Assembly (NCBI GenBank): GCA_027346035.1
Contig: DAIESZ010000324.1
Location: 1-6,543 of the forward strand
Length of the DNA: 6,543 nucleotides
Direction of reading: 5' to 3'
From: Propionibacteriaceae bacterium
Lineage (GTDB): Bacteria > Actinomycetota > Actinomycetes > Propionibacteriales > Propionibacteriaceae
The notes under the pieces were generated by a model that worked only from the letters and a program-made list of their open reading frames with translations, was not told where the DNA came from and ran no database searches. A program made the translations under genes and the position numbers. Positions 1-5,622 of this stretch are shown piece after piece (positions within the stretch are counted from its first letter, which is position 1; each line of letters opens with the position of its first letter).

Positions 1-1407
1 TCGCTCAACTACGCCAACACCCTCTACGTCCCGCCGGAGCCGTTCTTCCGGGACCGGCAGTGGGCGCACATCACGGACTGGCAGTCCGAGCTCGCACCGC
101 ACTACGCGACGGCGCAGCGGATGTTGGGTGTGGTCACCAACCCGTGCGAGGGTCCGGTCGAGCAGCTCATGCGCGACACGGCGCGGGAGCTCAACGTCGA
201 GCACACCTTCCGCAAGACCCCGGTGGGCGTCTTCTTCGGTGAGCCGGGGCGACGCGTGCCCGACCCCTACTTCGGGGGTGAGGGTCCGGAGCGCACGGGC
301 TGCACGGAGTGCGGCAACTGCATGGTGGGCTGCCGGGTGGGCGCGAAGAACACCCTGGTGAAGAACTACCTGGCCCTGGCCGAGCGCCGCGGCGTCACGA
401 TCGAGCCGATGCGCACGGTGACGAGGATCCGGCCGCTCGACCCGCACCGACCCGAGCAGGGGTATGCCGTCACGACGGCTCGCACCGGCGCGTGGTGGCG
501 CCGCCACGAGCGGACCGTGACGGCGGGGCAGGTCGTCATCGCGGCCGGCGCCTGGGGCACCGCTCAGCTGCTGCAGGCGATGAAGGCCGACCACCTGCCG
601 CGCATCTCCGACCGCCTGGGTGAGCTGACGCGCACCAACTCCGAGGCCCTCGGCGGTGCGATGACCGCCCGCGTGCCCAAGGGCATCGACCTCACCAAGG
701 GTGTCGCGATCACGTCGAGCTTCCACATCGATGAGACCACCCATGTCGAGAACTGCCGCTACGGCAAGGGGTCCAACATGATGGGCCTGCTGTCCGTGAT
801 GCAGGTCGACGGCGAAGGGCGCCTGCCCCGGCCCGTGCGCTTCCTTCTTCAGGGCGTGCGTCACCCGGTCGTCTTCCTCCAGTCCTTGTCCACGCGCCGG
901 TGGAGCGAGCGGACCGTCATCGCGCTCATCATGCAGACGCGCGACAACTCGATCACGGTTGGTCGGCGGCGGGGGCTCTTCGGGTGGACCCTCACCTCGG
1001 CACAGGGCCATGGCGAGCCCAACCCCACCTACATCCCGCAGGGCAACGCGGCCGTGCGCACCAAGGCGGCGCAGCTCGCGGCCCTGACCGGCCTCAAGGC
1101 CTGGGCAGGGTCATCCGTCGGTGAGGTGTTCGACGTGCCCATGACGGCCCACTTCCTGGGCGGCGCCGTCATCTCGGACTCGCCCGAGTCGGGCGTGATC
1201 GACGCCTACCACCGGATCTGGGGCTACCCCGGCCTGCACGTCGTCGACGGCGCGGCCGTGTCGGCCAACCTCGGCGTCAACCCCAGCCTCACCATCACCG
1301 CACAGGCCGAGCGTGCCCTGTCCCTCTGGCCGGAGCGGGGCGACGTCGACCGCCGGCCCGCCCAGGGGGAGCCCTACGAGACGCTGGCGGCCGTGCACCG
1401 AGACTGA
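1..1407 (+). CDS. GMC-family FAD oxidoreductase (ChoD/cholesterol-oxidase-like), 5'-truncated
   Basis: The frame is open from the first base to the TGA at 1405-1407, giving 468 visible residues; the true start lies outside the window. Seen: a cysteine cluster C-x2-C-x2-C-x3-C (visible residues 101, 104, 107, 111; core CTECGNCMVGC) followed by AKNTLVKNYL; a segment VVIAAGAWGTAQLL (from about 178) typical of the FAD-binding part of GMC enzymes; and a C-terminal block with HFLGGA (His384), then VVDGAAVSANLGVNPSLTIT (NPSLT near 427), the usual GMC C-terminal signature. Missing: the N-terminal GxGxxG Rossmann motif, presumably in the roughly 100 residues upstream. Family knowledge: GMC enzymes oxidise alcohols or sterols using FAD, and mycobacterial ChoD belongs to this cysteine-bearing group and sits beside guaB2/guaB3. 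The substrate cannot be told from the sequence, so cholesterol is only one option. It is convergent with the lipoprotein gene, 45 bp away. The family is secure; the substrate is not. Confidence 0.93.
   Translation, partial: SLNYANTLYVPPEPFFRDRQWAHITDWQSELAPHYATAQRMLGVVTNPCEGPVEQLMRDTARELNVEHTFRKTPVGVFFGEPGRRVPDPYFGGEGPERTGCTECGNCMVGCRVGAKNTLVKNYLALAERRGVTIEPMRTVTRIRPLDPHRPEQGYAVTTARTGAWWRRHERTVTAGQVVIAAGAWGTAQLLQAMKADHLPRISDRLGELTRTNSEALGGAMTARVPKGIDLTKGVAITSSFHIDETTHVENCRYGKGSNMMGLLSVMQVDGEGRLPRPVRFLLQGVRHPVVFLQSLSTRRWSERTVIALIMQTRDNSITVGRRRGLFGWTLTSAQGHGEPNPTYIPQGNAAVRTKAAQLAALTGLKAWAGSSVGEVFDVPMTAHFLGGAVISDSPESGVIDAYHRIWGYPGLHVVDGAAVSANLGVNPSLTITAQAERALSLWPERGDVDRRPAQGEPYETLAAVHRD
462..469 (+). 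repeat. Octamer GTATGCCG, copy 1 (inside GMC gene)
   Basis: Exact copy on the + strand. In the oxidoreductase frame it supplies the Tyr-Ala codons TAT GCC; every other Tyr codon visible in this gene is TAC. Confidence 0.6.
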
Positions 1408-1441
1408 CCGTCAGGGCAGCGGCAGGTGGGACTCAGCCCGG

Positions 1442-1449
1442 CGGCATAC
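1442..1449 (-). repeat. Octamer GTATGCCG, copy 2 (intergenic)
   Basis: Exact copy on the - strand, read as CGGCATAC on +. It lies in the 45-bp gap between the convergent stop codons of the GMC gene and the lipoprotein gene, so it cannot reflect codon choice. Confidence 0.6.
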
Positions 1450-1452
1450 GGC

Positions 1453-2091
1453 TCAGAAGATCTCGAAGGTGCCCTTCGCGACGAAGAAGCCTCGGTGGCC
1501 CGCGGTGTCGACGCACGTGACGCCCGCCTGCTCGCTCAGGCACTCGATCGGCGTCCCGGCGACGATCGTCTTGGAGCCATAGGGCAGTTTGGGCGGTTTG
1601 GGCTCTGACGTGCGAATGGTGCCGGAACAGGCTGGGGAGACCCGGTCGGCCCCGATCTCGAGGCGGCGCACCGTCGTCGAGCCGCCAGGCGGGCAGGCCT
1701 CCGGTGCCTCGATGCGGCCCTGGGCCAGCTCGCACGCCATCGCCGAACCGTCCCGGATGACGGTGCAGAAGATGTTGCCCGAGGGACTGACGAACAAGCC
1801 CTGGACGGAGTCGGACGTCTGCGCGCGGTCCAGGCGACCCACGGCGTCGGCGTACCCCGAGGGGGCGCCCTTCAGCGGGCCTGCGGACAGGACGACGCCG
1901 GGGCGCGCTGAGGGGGAGCCGGCGTACTCGGTCGGGATCGGAGTCGGCCCGGAAGGTGTCTCCGTGGGGTAGACCGTGACGGTCACCGGGGTCACGTCGC
2001 CGGAGGCCGATGTGCACGCCCCGAGCGCGAGCGCGGCGAGGCCGAGAAGGGCGGGCAGCAGGCACCGCGCGGTGGACGAGCAGACACGCAT
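1453..2091 (-). CDS. Secreted lipoprotein with DUF6636-like cysteine-rich domain
   Basis: A 212-residue protein, ATG at 2091 and TGA at 1453-1455. Seen: a type II signal peptide with Arg2 and Arg9, a hydrophobic core at about 11-24, and lipobox LGAC with the lipidated cysteine at residue 26. A Thr/Pro/Ser-rich tether follows at about 34-62. The C-terminal domain (about 98-212) begins FVSPSGNIFC and ends in a Gly-Phe-rich stretch closing FEIF, with six cysteines at 109, 120, 133, 155, 184 and 193 that could form three disulfides outside the cell. The SPSGNIxC opening, the LPYGS segment near 169 and the VTC ending match my recollection of DUF6636, a domain of unknown function common in actinobacterial secreted proteins. 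It is probably anchored to the outer face of the membrane. No enzymatic motif is visible and I do not assign a function. It is divergent from SURF1 and convergent with the GMC gene, so it is likely a one-gene unit. Confidence 0.88.
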   Translation of the reverse strand: MRVCSSTARCLLPALLGLAALALGACTSASGDVTPVTVTVYPTETPSGPTPIPTEYAGSPSARPGVVLSAGPLKGAPSGYADAVGRLDRAQTSDSVQGLFVSPSGNIFCTVIRDGSAMACELAQGRIEAPEACPPGGSTTVRRLEIGADRVSPACSGTIRTSEPKPPKLPYGSKTIVAGTPIECLSEQAGVTCVDTAGHRGFFVAKGTFEIF

Positions 2092-2099
2092 GAGGTCCG

Positions 2100-2128
2100 A
2101 GTTTGCCCCACGCGCCTGCGACTCTCAA
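2100..2128 (-). promoter_or_regulatory. Candidate promoter of the lipoprotein gene
   Basis: On the - strand TTGAGA (2128-2123) is followed after exactly 17 nt by CAAACT (2105-2100), ending 8 nt before the ATG at 2091. The -35 is one base from TTGACA. The -10 lacks the first T of TANNNT, so it is weak. No good Shine-Dalgarno lies before this ATG, so transcription may start at or very near it. Confidence 0.4.
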
Positions 2129-2158
2129 CCTGGGTCGGGGGAGGGTGGACGGGTGACC

Positions 2159-2164
2159 TACCCT
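2159..2164 (+). promoter_or_regulatory. Candidate -10 (TACCCT) setting a leaderless start for SURF1
   Basis: TACCCT lies 6 nt before the GTG at 2171, the spacing of leaderless actinobacterial transcripts. No convincing -35 is seen 16-18 nt upstream. The competing signal is a GGAGG Shine-Dalgarno at 2140-2144, 8 nt before an in-frame GTG at 2153. If that start is used, TACCCT is merely coding sequence. Confidence 0.42.
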
Positions 2165-2170
2165 GAGTGG

Positions 2171-2998
2171 GTGCTCCGAGGTCTGTTCACCCCCCGCTTC
2201 CTCGGGCTGTTCGCACTTCTCGTCCTCGTCGTCGCGGCAACCACGATGCTGGGGTTCTGGCAGCTCGGGGTGGCGCAGGACGAGGGTCGCAAGCAGGCCG
2301 TCGCCGCGGCCGCCAAGCTTGCGCGCCAGCCCCTGGAGCAGGTGACCCGGCCGCACGCACCGTTCGAGGCGGAGCTGTCCAACCGACCCGTGACGGCGAC
2401 GGGCACGTATGCCGCCGACGGCCAGGTCCTCATCGTCGACCGCCGCCTCGGGGGCCGGACCGGCACGTGGGTCGTCACTCCGCTTCGTCTCGAGTCCGGG
2501 GGCACCGTGGCCGTGCTCCGCGGCTTCGTCGACGGACGGCCGTCGAGCCCACCGGAGCCGCCGACCGGCCGGGTGACCGTCAGTGGCACCCTCGGTCCGA
2601 GCGAGTCGCCTCGACCGACGGCGCCTGCGCTGCCCGCGCCCCAGCGGTCCTCGCTCGACCTCAGTGCACTCGTCAACGAGTGGCCGGGCGACCTCTACAA
2701 CGCCGTCATCGTGGCGGCCGAGGAGCAGTCTGCCTCCGGGACGGCCACGGCGCGTCCGATCGCGCCGACCGGCCTGACGCGGGTGCCGCCCCCGCGCCTC
2801 GACGCGGGCCTCAATCTCAAGAACGCCGCCTACGCCGTGCAGTGGTGGGTCTTCGGGCTCTTCGCCGTGTGGATGTGGTGGAAGATCGTCCGGGCGGAAC
2901 GGCGCGCGGCGACCGACGCCCAGGCTGGTGCCCCGGACCGCCCGGGGCAGGATGACGGTCCCCATCGGGACGCCCACGAGGAAGAGGCACGAGTGTGA
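2171..2998 (+). CDS. SURF1-family cytochrome c oxidase assembly protein
   Basis: A 275-residue membrane protein. SURF1 proteins help build haem-copper oxidases, probably at the haem a insertion step, in the cytoplasmic membrane. Seen: the two SURF1 membrane helices, TM1 at about 11-29 running into GFWQL (28-32) and TM2 at about 219-240 within NLKNAAYAVQWWVFG. Between them is the external domain with the family pattern RPVTATGTY (72-80), VDRR (89-92), VVTPL (101-105) and VLRGFVDGR (115-123). After TM2 comes a hydrophilic, Asp/Glu-rich tail of about 35 residues. Start choice: GTG 2171 gives the N-terminus LRGLFTPRFLG, which lines up with the short LxPRW openings I recall in actinobacterial SURF1, and a TANNNT hexamer lies 6 nt before it. 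GTG 2153, six codons earlier with a GGAGG site, is the main alternative. The last bases overlap the DUF3817 start. Family is secure; the exact start is not. Confidence 0.93.
   Translation: MLRGLFTPRFLGLFALLVLVVAATTMLGFWQLGVAQDEGRKQAVAAAAKLARQPLEQVTRPHAPFEAELSNRPVTATGTYAADGQVLIVDRRLGGRTGTWVVTPLRLESGGTVAVLRGFVDGRPSSPPEPPTGRVTVSGTLGPSESPRPTAPALPAPQRSSLDLSALVNEWPGDLYNAVIVAAEEQSASGTATARPIAPTGLTRVPPPRLDAGLNLKNAAYAVQWWVFGLFAVWMWWKIVRAERRAATDAQAGAPDRPGQDDGPHRDAHEEEARV
2407..2414 (+). repeat. Octamer GTATGCCG, copy 3 (inside SURF1)
   Basis: Exact copy on the + strand. In frame it gives Tyr80-Ala81 (TAT GCC) within the GTY motif. It is the only TAT Tyr codon in this gene. Confidence 0.6.
2979..2987 (+). 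promoter_or_regulatory. Purine-rich ribosome binding site for the DUF3817 gene
   Basis: AGGAAGAGG lies inside the end of the SURF1 gene, with its GAGG part 7 nt before the GTG at 2995. It supports that GTG as the start and a coupled translation unit. Confidence 0.6.
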
Positions 2999-3345
2999 GC
3001 ACCTACCCCACGAACATGGCCAAGCCGGCGCAGATCCGCACCGCCCTGACGATCTACCGCGTCATGGCGATCGTCGCCGGCATCGCCCTGTTCATCCTCG
3101 TCACCGAGATGGTGATGAAGTACGGCTTCAAGCAGGACAACTTCCTGACCGAGAACTGGAGCTACATCCACGGCTTCATCTACATGGGCTTCGCGGCGTC
3201 GGTGGCCAACCTCGGGCTCAAGCTGGCCTGGCCGCTCAAGCGGATCGTGCTCAACCTCCTGTCCGGTTTCGTCCCCGTGCTGCCCTGGATCGCCGAGCAT
3301 CGCAACACCAAGCAGGTCAGGGCCCTCCTCGCCCGGGCCTACTGA
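2995..3345 (+). CDS. DUF3817 integral membrane protein
   Basis: A 116-residue protein, GTG at 2995 and TGA at 3343-3345. Seen: three probable membrane helices at about 23-41, 57-79 and 84-101. The second opens with a [16 protein letters not shown] motif, and a Gly-Phe-x-Pro segment (GFVPVLPW, 91-98) lies in the third; this layout matches DUF3817, a family of small actinobacterial membrane proteins of unknown function. The loop at 42-56 is polar and the C-terminus (101-116) is basic. The start codon overlaps the SURF1 stop in a GTGA arrangement with a good ribosome site, so the two are probably made together from one transcript. That neighbourhood suggests, without proving, a role near respiratory complex assembly. 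Membrane topology is well supported; biochemical role is unknown. Confidence 0.88.
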   Translation: MSTYPTNMAKPAQIRTALTIYRVMAIVAGIALFILVTEMVMKYGFKQDNFLTENWSYIHGFIYMGFAASVANLGLKLAWPLKRIVLNLLSGFVPVLPWIAEHRNTKQVRALLARAY

Positions 3346-3368
3346 CAGCGGCGACGGCCGAGGGGTCG

Positions 3369-3392
3369 AGGCCCCGGGTGCCCGCGGGGTCT
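3369..3392 (+). terminator. GC-rich hairpin after the SURF1-DUF3817 unit
   Basis: AGGCCCCG (3369-3376) pairs with CGGGGTCT (3385-3392): eight pairs including one G-U, around an 8-nt loop. It starts 24 nt after the DUF3817 stop and ends 29 nt before the guaA -10. No U-run follows, so it would be a non-canonical terminator; a shorter competing pairing (GGGG 3362-3365 with CCCC 3372-3375) exists. With a guaA start at about 3434 it is not in the guaA message. Confidence 0.4.
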
Positions 3393-3420
3393 GGCGGCCG
3401 AGGGCGTCCCTGCGCGCCGA

Positions 3421-3426
3421 TAGAAT
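3421..3426 (+). promoter_or_regulatory. -10 element (TAGAAT) for leaderless guaA
   Basis: TAGAAT is a near-perfect -10 in otherwise very GC-rich DNA, 7 nt before GTG 3434, so transcription would begin at the start codon. There is no Shine-Dalgarno before either candidate start. The ATG at 3425 overlaps the hexamer itself, which argues against it. No clear -35 is visible. Confidence 0.65.
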
Positions 3427-3433
3427 GCCGCCC

Positions 3434-5020
3434 GTGAGCGACGCCCAGCACGACCTCCAGGCCCATCCCGTCCTCGTCGTCGACTACGGCGCCCAGTACG
3501 CCCAGCTCATCGCGCGGCGGGTCCGCGAGGCGCGGGTGTACTCCGAGGTGGTGCCGCACTCGATGTCCGCTGCCGACCTGCTCGCGAAGCAGCCCGCGGC
3601 GATCATCCTCTCGGGCGGTCCGAGCAGTGTCTACGCCGAGGGAGCCCCGGCGCTCGACCCGGCCGTGCTGGAGGCCGGCGTCCCCGTCTTCGGGATGTGC
3701 TACGGCTTCCAGGCGATGGCCCAGGCCCTCGGCGGGACCGTCGACCACACCGGCGGGCGGGAGTACGGCAAGACTGCGGCGTCGATCAGCGACACGGAGT
3801 CCACCCTCTTCGCTGGGCAGCCGACGAGCCAGGTCGTGTGGATGTCGCACGGCGACTCCGTGACCCGGGCTCCCGACGGCTGTCGCGTCACCGCGTCGAC
3901 CGACGGCACGCCCGTGGCCGCCATCGAGGATGACGAGCGTCGCCTCTACGGGGTCCAGTGGCACCCCGAGGTGCTCCACTCGGAGCAGGGCCAGCGGGTC
4001 CTCGAGAACTTCCTGTGGAAGGGGGCCGGCATCGAGCCGTCCTGGGTCGCCTCCAACGTCGTGGAGGACCTCGTGCAGTCGATCCGGGACGAGGTCGGCG
4101 GGGCGCACGTCCTCTGTGCGCTCTCCGGCGGCGTCGACTCCTCCGTGGCTGCCGCCCTCGTCCAGAAGGCCGTGGGCGACCAGCTGACCTGCGTCTTCGT
4201 CGACCATGGCCTGCTGCGGCAGGGCGAGGCCAAGCAGGTGGAGGAGGACTTCGTCGACGCCACGGGGATCCGCCTCGTCGTCGTCGACGCCCAGGAGCAG
4301 TTCCTCACGGCGCTCGCCGGGGTGACCGATCCCGAGGAGAAGCGCAAGATCATCGGGACCCAGTTCATCCGGGTCTTCGAGCAGGCCGCTCGGGACATCG
4401 TCGGGTCCGAGGAGCGCGAGGGGCACCCCATCGAGTTCCTCGTGCAGGGCACGCTCTACCCCGACGTCGTCGAGTCGGGTGGCGGCGAGGGCGCCGCCAA
4501 CATCAAGTCCCACCACAACGTCGGCGGTCTGCCCGACGACCTGCAGTTCAAGCTCGTCGAGCCACTGCGGGCCCTCTTCAAGGACGAGGTCCGCCAGGTC
4601 GGGCTGGAGCTCGGCGTGCCCGAGGCCATCGTCTGGCGGCAGCCCTTCCCGGGTCCGGGTCTCGGCATCCGGATCATCGGCGAGGTCACCGCCGACCGGC
4701 TCGCGCTGCTGCGCCGGGCCGACGCGATCGCCCGCGAGGAGCTGACCAAGGCGGGCCTCGACCGCGATATCTGGCAGTGTCCCGTCGTCCTGCTCGCCGA
4801 GGTGAGGTCCGTGGGGGTCCAGGGCGACTTCCGGACCTACGGCCACCCGGTGGTCCTGCGGCCGGTCGCCTCGGAGGATGCGATGACGGCCGACTGGGCG
4901 CGGGTGCCCTACGACGTCCTGGCGCACATCTCGACCCGGATCACGAACGAGGTGGAGGACGTCAACCGCGTGGTCCTGGACGTGACGAGCAAGCCCCCGG
5001 GCACCATCGAGTGGGAGTGA
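3434..5020 (+). CDS. guaA: GMP synthase (glutamine-hydrolysing)
   Basis: A complete cytosolic 528-residue enzyme that aminates XMP to GMP with glutamine and ATP, the last step of guanine nucleotide synthesis. Seen, numbered from GTG 3434: a class I glutamine amidotransferase domain (about 12-195) with [26 protein letters not shown], the nucleophile in GMCYG (Cys89), and the triad partners in WHPE (His177, Glu179). Next is the ATP-pyrophosphatase domain with P-loop SGGVDSS (231-237), [18 protein letters not shown] and SHHNVGGLP. The C-terminal dimerisation domain has [16 protein letters not shown], and the ending [11 protein letters not shown]. Length is close to E. coli GuaA (525). All catalytic motifs are intact. 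An in-frame ATG at 3425 would add three residues, but GTG 3434 fits the promoter. It is probably transcribed alone or with read-through from DUF3817, and ends convergently against the SRPBCC gene. Confidence 0.98.
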   Translation: MSDAQHDLQAHPVLVVDYGAQYAQLIARRVREARVYSEVVPHSMSAADLLAKQPAAIILSGGPSSVYAEGAPALDPAVLEAGVPVFGMCYGFQAMAQALGGTVDHTGGREYGKTAASISDTESTLFAGQPTSQVVWMSHGDSVTRAPDGCRVTASTDGTPVAAIEDDERRLYGVQWHPEVLHSEQGQRVLENFLWKGAGIEPSWVASNVVEDLVQSIRDEVGGAHVLCALSGGVDSSVAAALVQKAVGDQLTCVFVDHGLLRQGEAKQVEEDFVDATGIRLVVVDAQEQFLTALAGVTDPEEKRKIIGTQFIRVFEQAARDIVGSEEREGHPIEFLVQGTLYPDVVESGGGEGAANIKSHHNVGGLPDDLQFKLVEPLRALFKDEVRQVGLELGVPEAIVWRQPFPGPGLGIRIIGEVTADRLALLRRADAIAREELTKAGLDRDIWQCPVVLLAEVRSVGVQGDFRTYGHPVVLRPVASEDAMTADWARVPYDVLAHISTRITNEVEDVNRVVLDVTSKPPGTIEWE

Positions 5021-5031
5021 CCCCCTCGTCG

Positions 5032-5076
5032 AGTGTGCAGCACCTGCGGCCAAGCCGTGCGCAGGTGGTGCGCATT
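5032..5076. terminator. Long imperfect hairpin between convergent guaA and SRPBCC genes
   Basis: Bases 5032-5048 pair with 5060-5076 over 17 positions with one G-G mismatch (5040/5068) and two G-U pairs. The core CACCTGCG (5041-5048) and CGCAGGTG (5060-5067) is perfect. The 11-nt gap holds part of a smaller CGGC/GCCG pairing. It begins 12 nt after the guaA stop and ends 5 nt before the other gene's stop codon, as expected of a shared bidirectional terminator. No T-run follows on either strand. Confidence 0.65.
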
Positions 5077-5080
5077 GGGT

Positions 5081-5500
5081 TCAGGCTTCAGCGGCGCGCT
5101 TGATGCCGGCGCACTCCCGCGCGAGGTAGTCCTCGGTGACCCGCCGCGTCAGCAGCCCCGCGACCCACGCCAGGGGGCCCCGGTGCTCGATCGAGATGTC
5201 GAGTCGGCAGCGATCGTCGTCCAGCGGCGTGACCGCGTGGTCGCCCGCCGTGACGACGCCCGGGACCGGCGCGACCCAGCGGAAGCTGCGTCCGGGCACG
5301 TAACCGGTCACCGACCAGGTCGAGGGCCGCAGACGCGGCTGGACGATGCGGTAGCGGCTCCCGGTGGCGAGCGGTCCGGGCGTCAGCGGAGTCACTGACG
5401 CGATGGTGTCGAGCAGCTGCGGCCAGCGCTCGACGTCCTGGACGAGCAGCCACACCCGGTCGGCTGGAGCATCGATTTCGGTGCCTGCCTCCAGTCGCAT
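5081..5500 (-). CDS. SRPBCC-family (polyketide cyclase/dehydrase-like) protein
   Basis: A 139-residue protein, ATG at 5500 and TGA at 5083-5081. Seen: an opening MRLEAGTEIDAPADRVW followed by DVERWPQLLDTIASV, the classic first strand and helices of SRPBCC/Polyketide_cyc2 proteins. Then come GSRYRIVQP, a WSVTGY strand, FRWVAP, LDISIEHRG and a long C-terminal helix (about 115-135). This fold makes a deep hydrophobic pocket that binds lipids, polyketides or other small molecules; the ligand cannot be inferred. It has no signal peptide or membrane segment, so it is probably cytosolic. Start choice: an in-frame ATG at 5596 would add 32 residues, but these lack family similarity and run through the promoter region shared with asnB, while ATG 5500 sits 6 nt after TACGCT. 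It is a stand-alone gene, convergent with guaA and divergent from asnB. Confidence 0.9.
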   Translation of the reverse strand: MRLEAGTEIDAPADRVWLLVQDVERWPQLLDTIASVTPLTPGPLATGSRYRIVQPRLRPSTWSVTGYVPGRSFRWVAPVPGVVTAGDHAVTPLDDDRCRLDISIEHRGPLAWVAGLLTRRVTEDYLARECAGIKRAAEA

Positions 5501-5506
5501 GGCGTC

Positions 5507-5512
5507 AGCGTA
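5507..5512 (-). promoter_or_regulatory. -10 element (TACGCT) for leaderless SRPBCC gene
   Basis: On the - strand TACGCT (5512-5507) is 6 nt before the ATG at 5500, and TCGCCA (5536-5531) lies 18 nt further upstream as a four-of-six -35. No Shine-Dalgarno is seen before this ATG. The site supports the short start over the ATG at 5596. Confidence 0.55.
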
Positions 5513-5552
5513 GGGGCCGCCCAGCCCGCGTGGCGAGGCGAACGTGGCGGGG

Positions 5553-5560
5553 CGGCATAC
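5553..5560 (-). repeat. Octamer GTATGCCG, copy 4 (divergent intergenic)
   Basis: Exact copy on the - strand, in the 122-bp divergent region between the SRPBCC and asnB starts, upstream of both proposed -10 elements. It is non-coding if the SRPBCC start is 5500. Confidence 0.6.
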
Positions 5561-5609
5561 GACCGGGTTGGCGCCCAGCGCCCCGTTCGTTGGCACCGGA
5601 GGGGCCGAC

Positions 5610-5615
5610 TAGGGT
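5610..5615 (+). promoter_or_regulatory. -10 element (TAGGGT) for leaderless asnB
   Basis: TAGGGT is 7 nt before the ATG at 5623, with no Shine-Dalgarno between them. The family-invariant Cys2 of AsnB fixes this ATG, so the position of the hexamer is informative. The -35 is unclear. Confidence 0.58.
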
Positions 5616-5622
5616 AGGCCGC

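Noticed and set aside
1432..1456. Possible terminator between the GMC and lipoprotein genes
   Set aside because: Only AGCC/GGCT (4 bp) plus two outer pairs beyond a mismatch can form around an 11-nt loop, too weak to call.
1976..2170. Longer SURF1 version starting at ATG 1976
   Set aside because: The extra residues run antisense through the lipoprotein gene and its promoter, have no SURF1 similarity, and better starts exist at 2153 and 2171.
1433..2977. Long open frame (514 codons) on the - strand across the lipoprotein and SURF1 genes
   Set aside because: It overlaps two better supported genes, and its product is Arg/Gly/Pro-rich with no family signature.
3346..3433. Purine riboswitch before guaA
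   Set aside because: There is too little space, no purine-riboswitch core motifs, and the promoter implies the transcript begins at the start codon.
3317..5053. Long open frame (578 codons) on the - strand opposite guaA
   Set aside because: It is antisense to a fully conserved guaA, its translation is rich in Asp/Gly/Arg/Leu with no recognisable domain, and such shadows are routine at this GC content.
5501..5596. 32-residue N-terminal extension of the SRPBCC protein from ATG 5596
   Set aside because: The extension lacks SRPBCC similarity, covers the proposed -10 and an octamer copy, and the domain begins exactly at the ATG at 5500.
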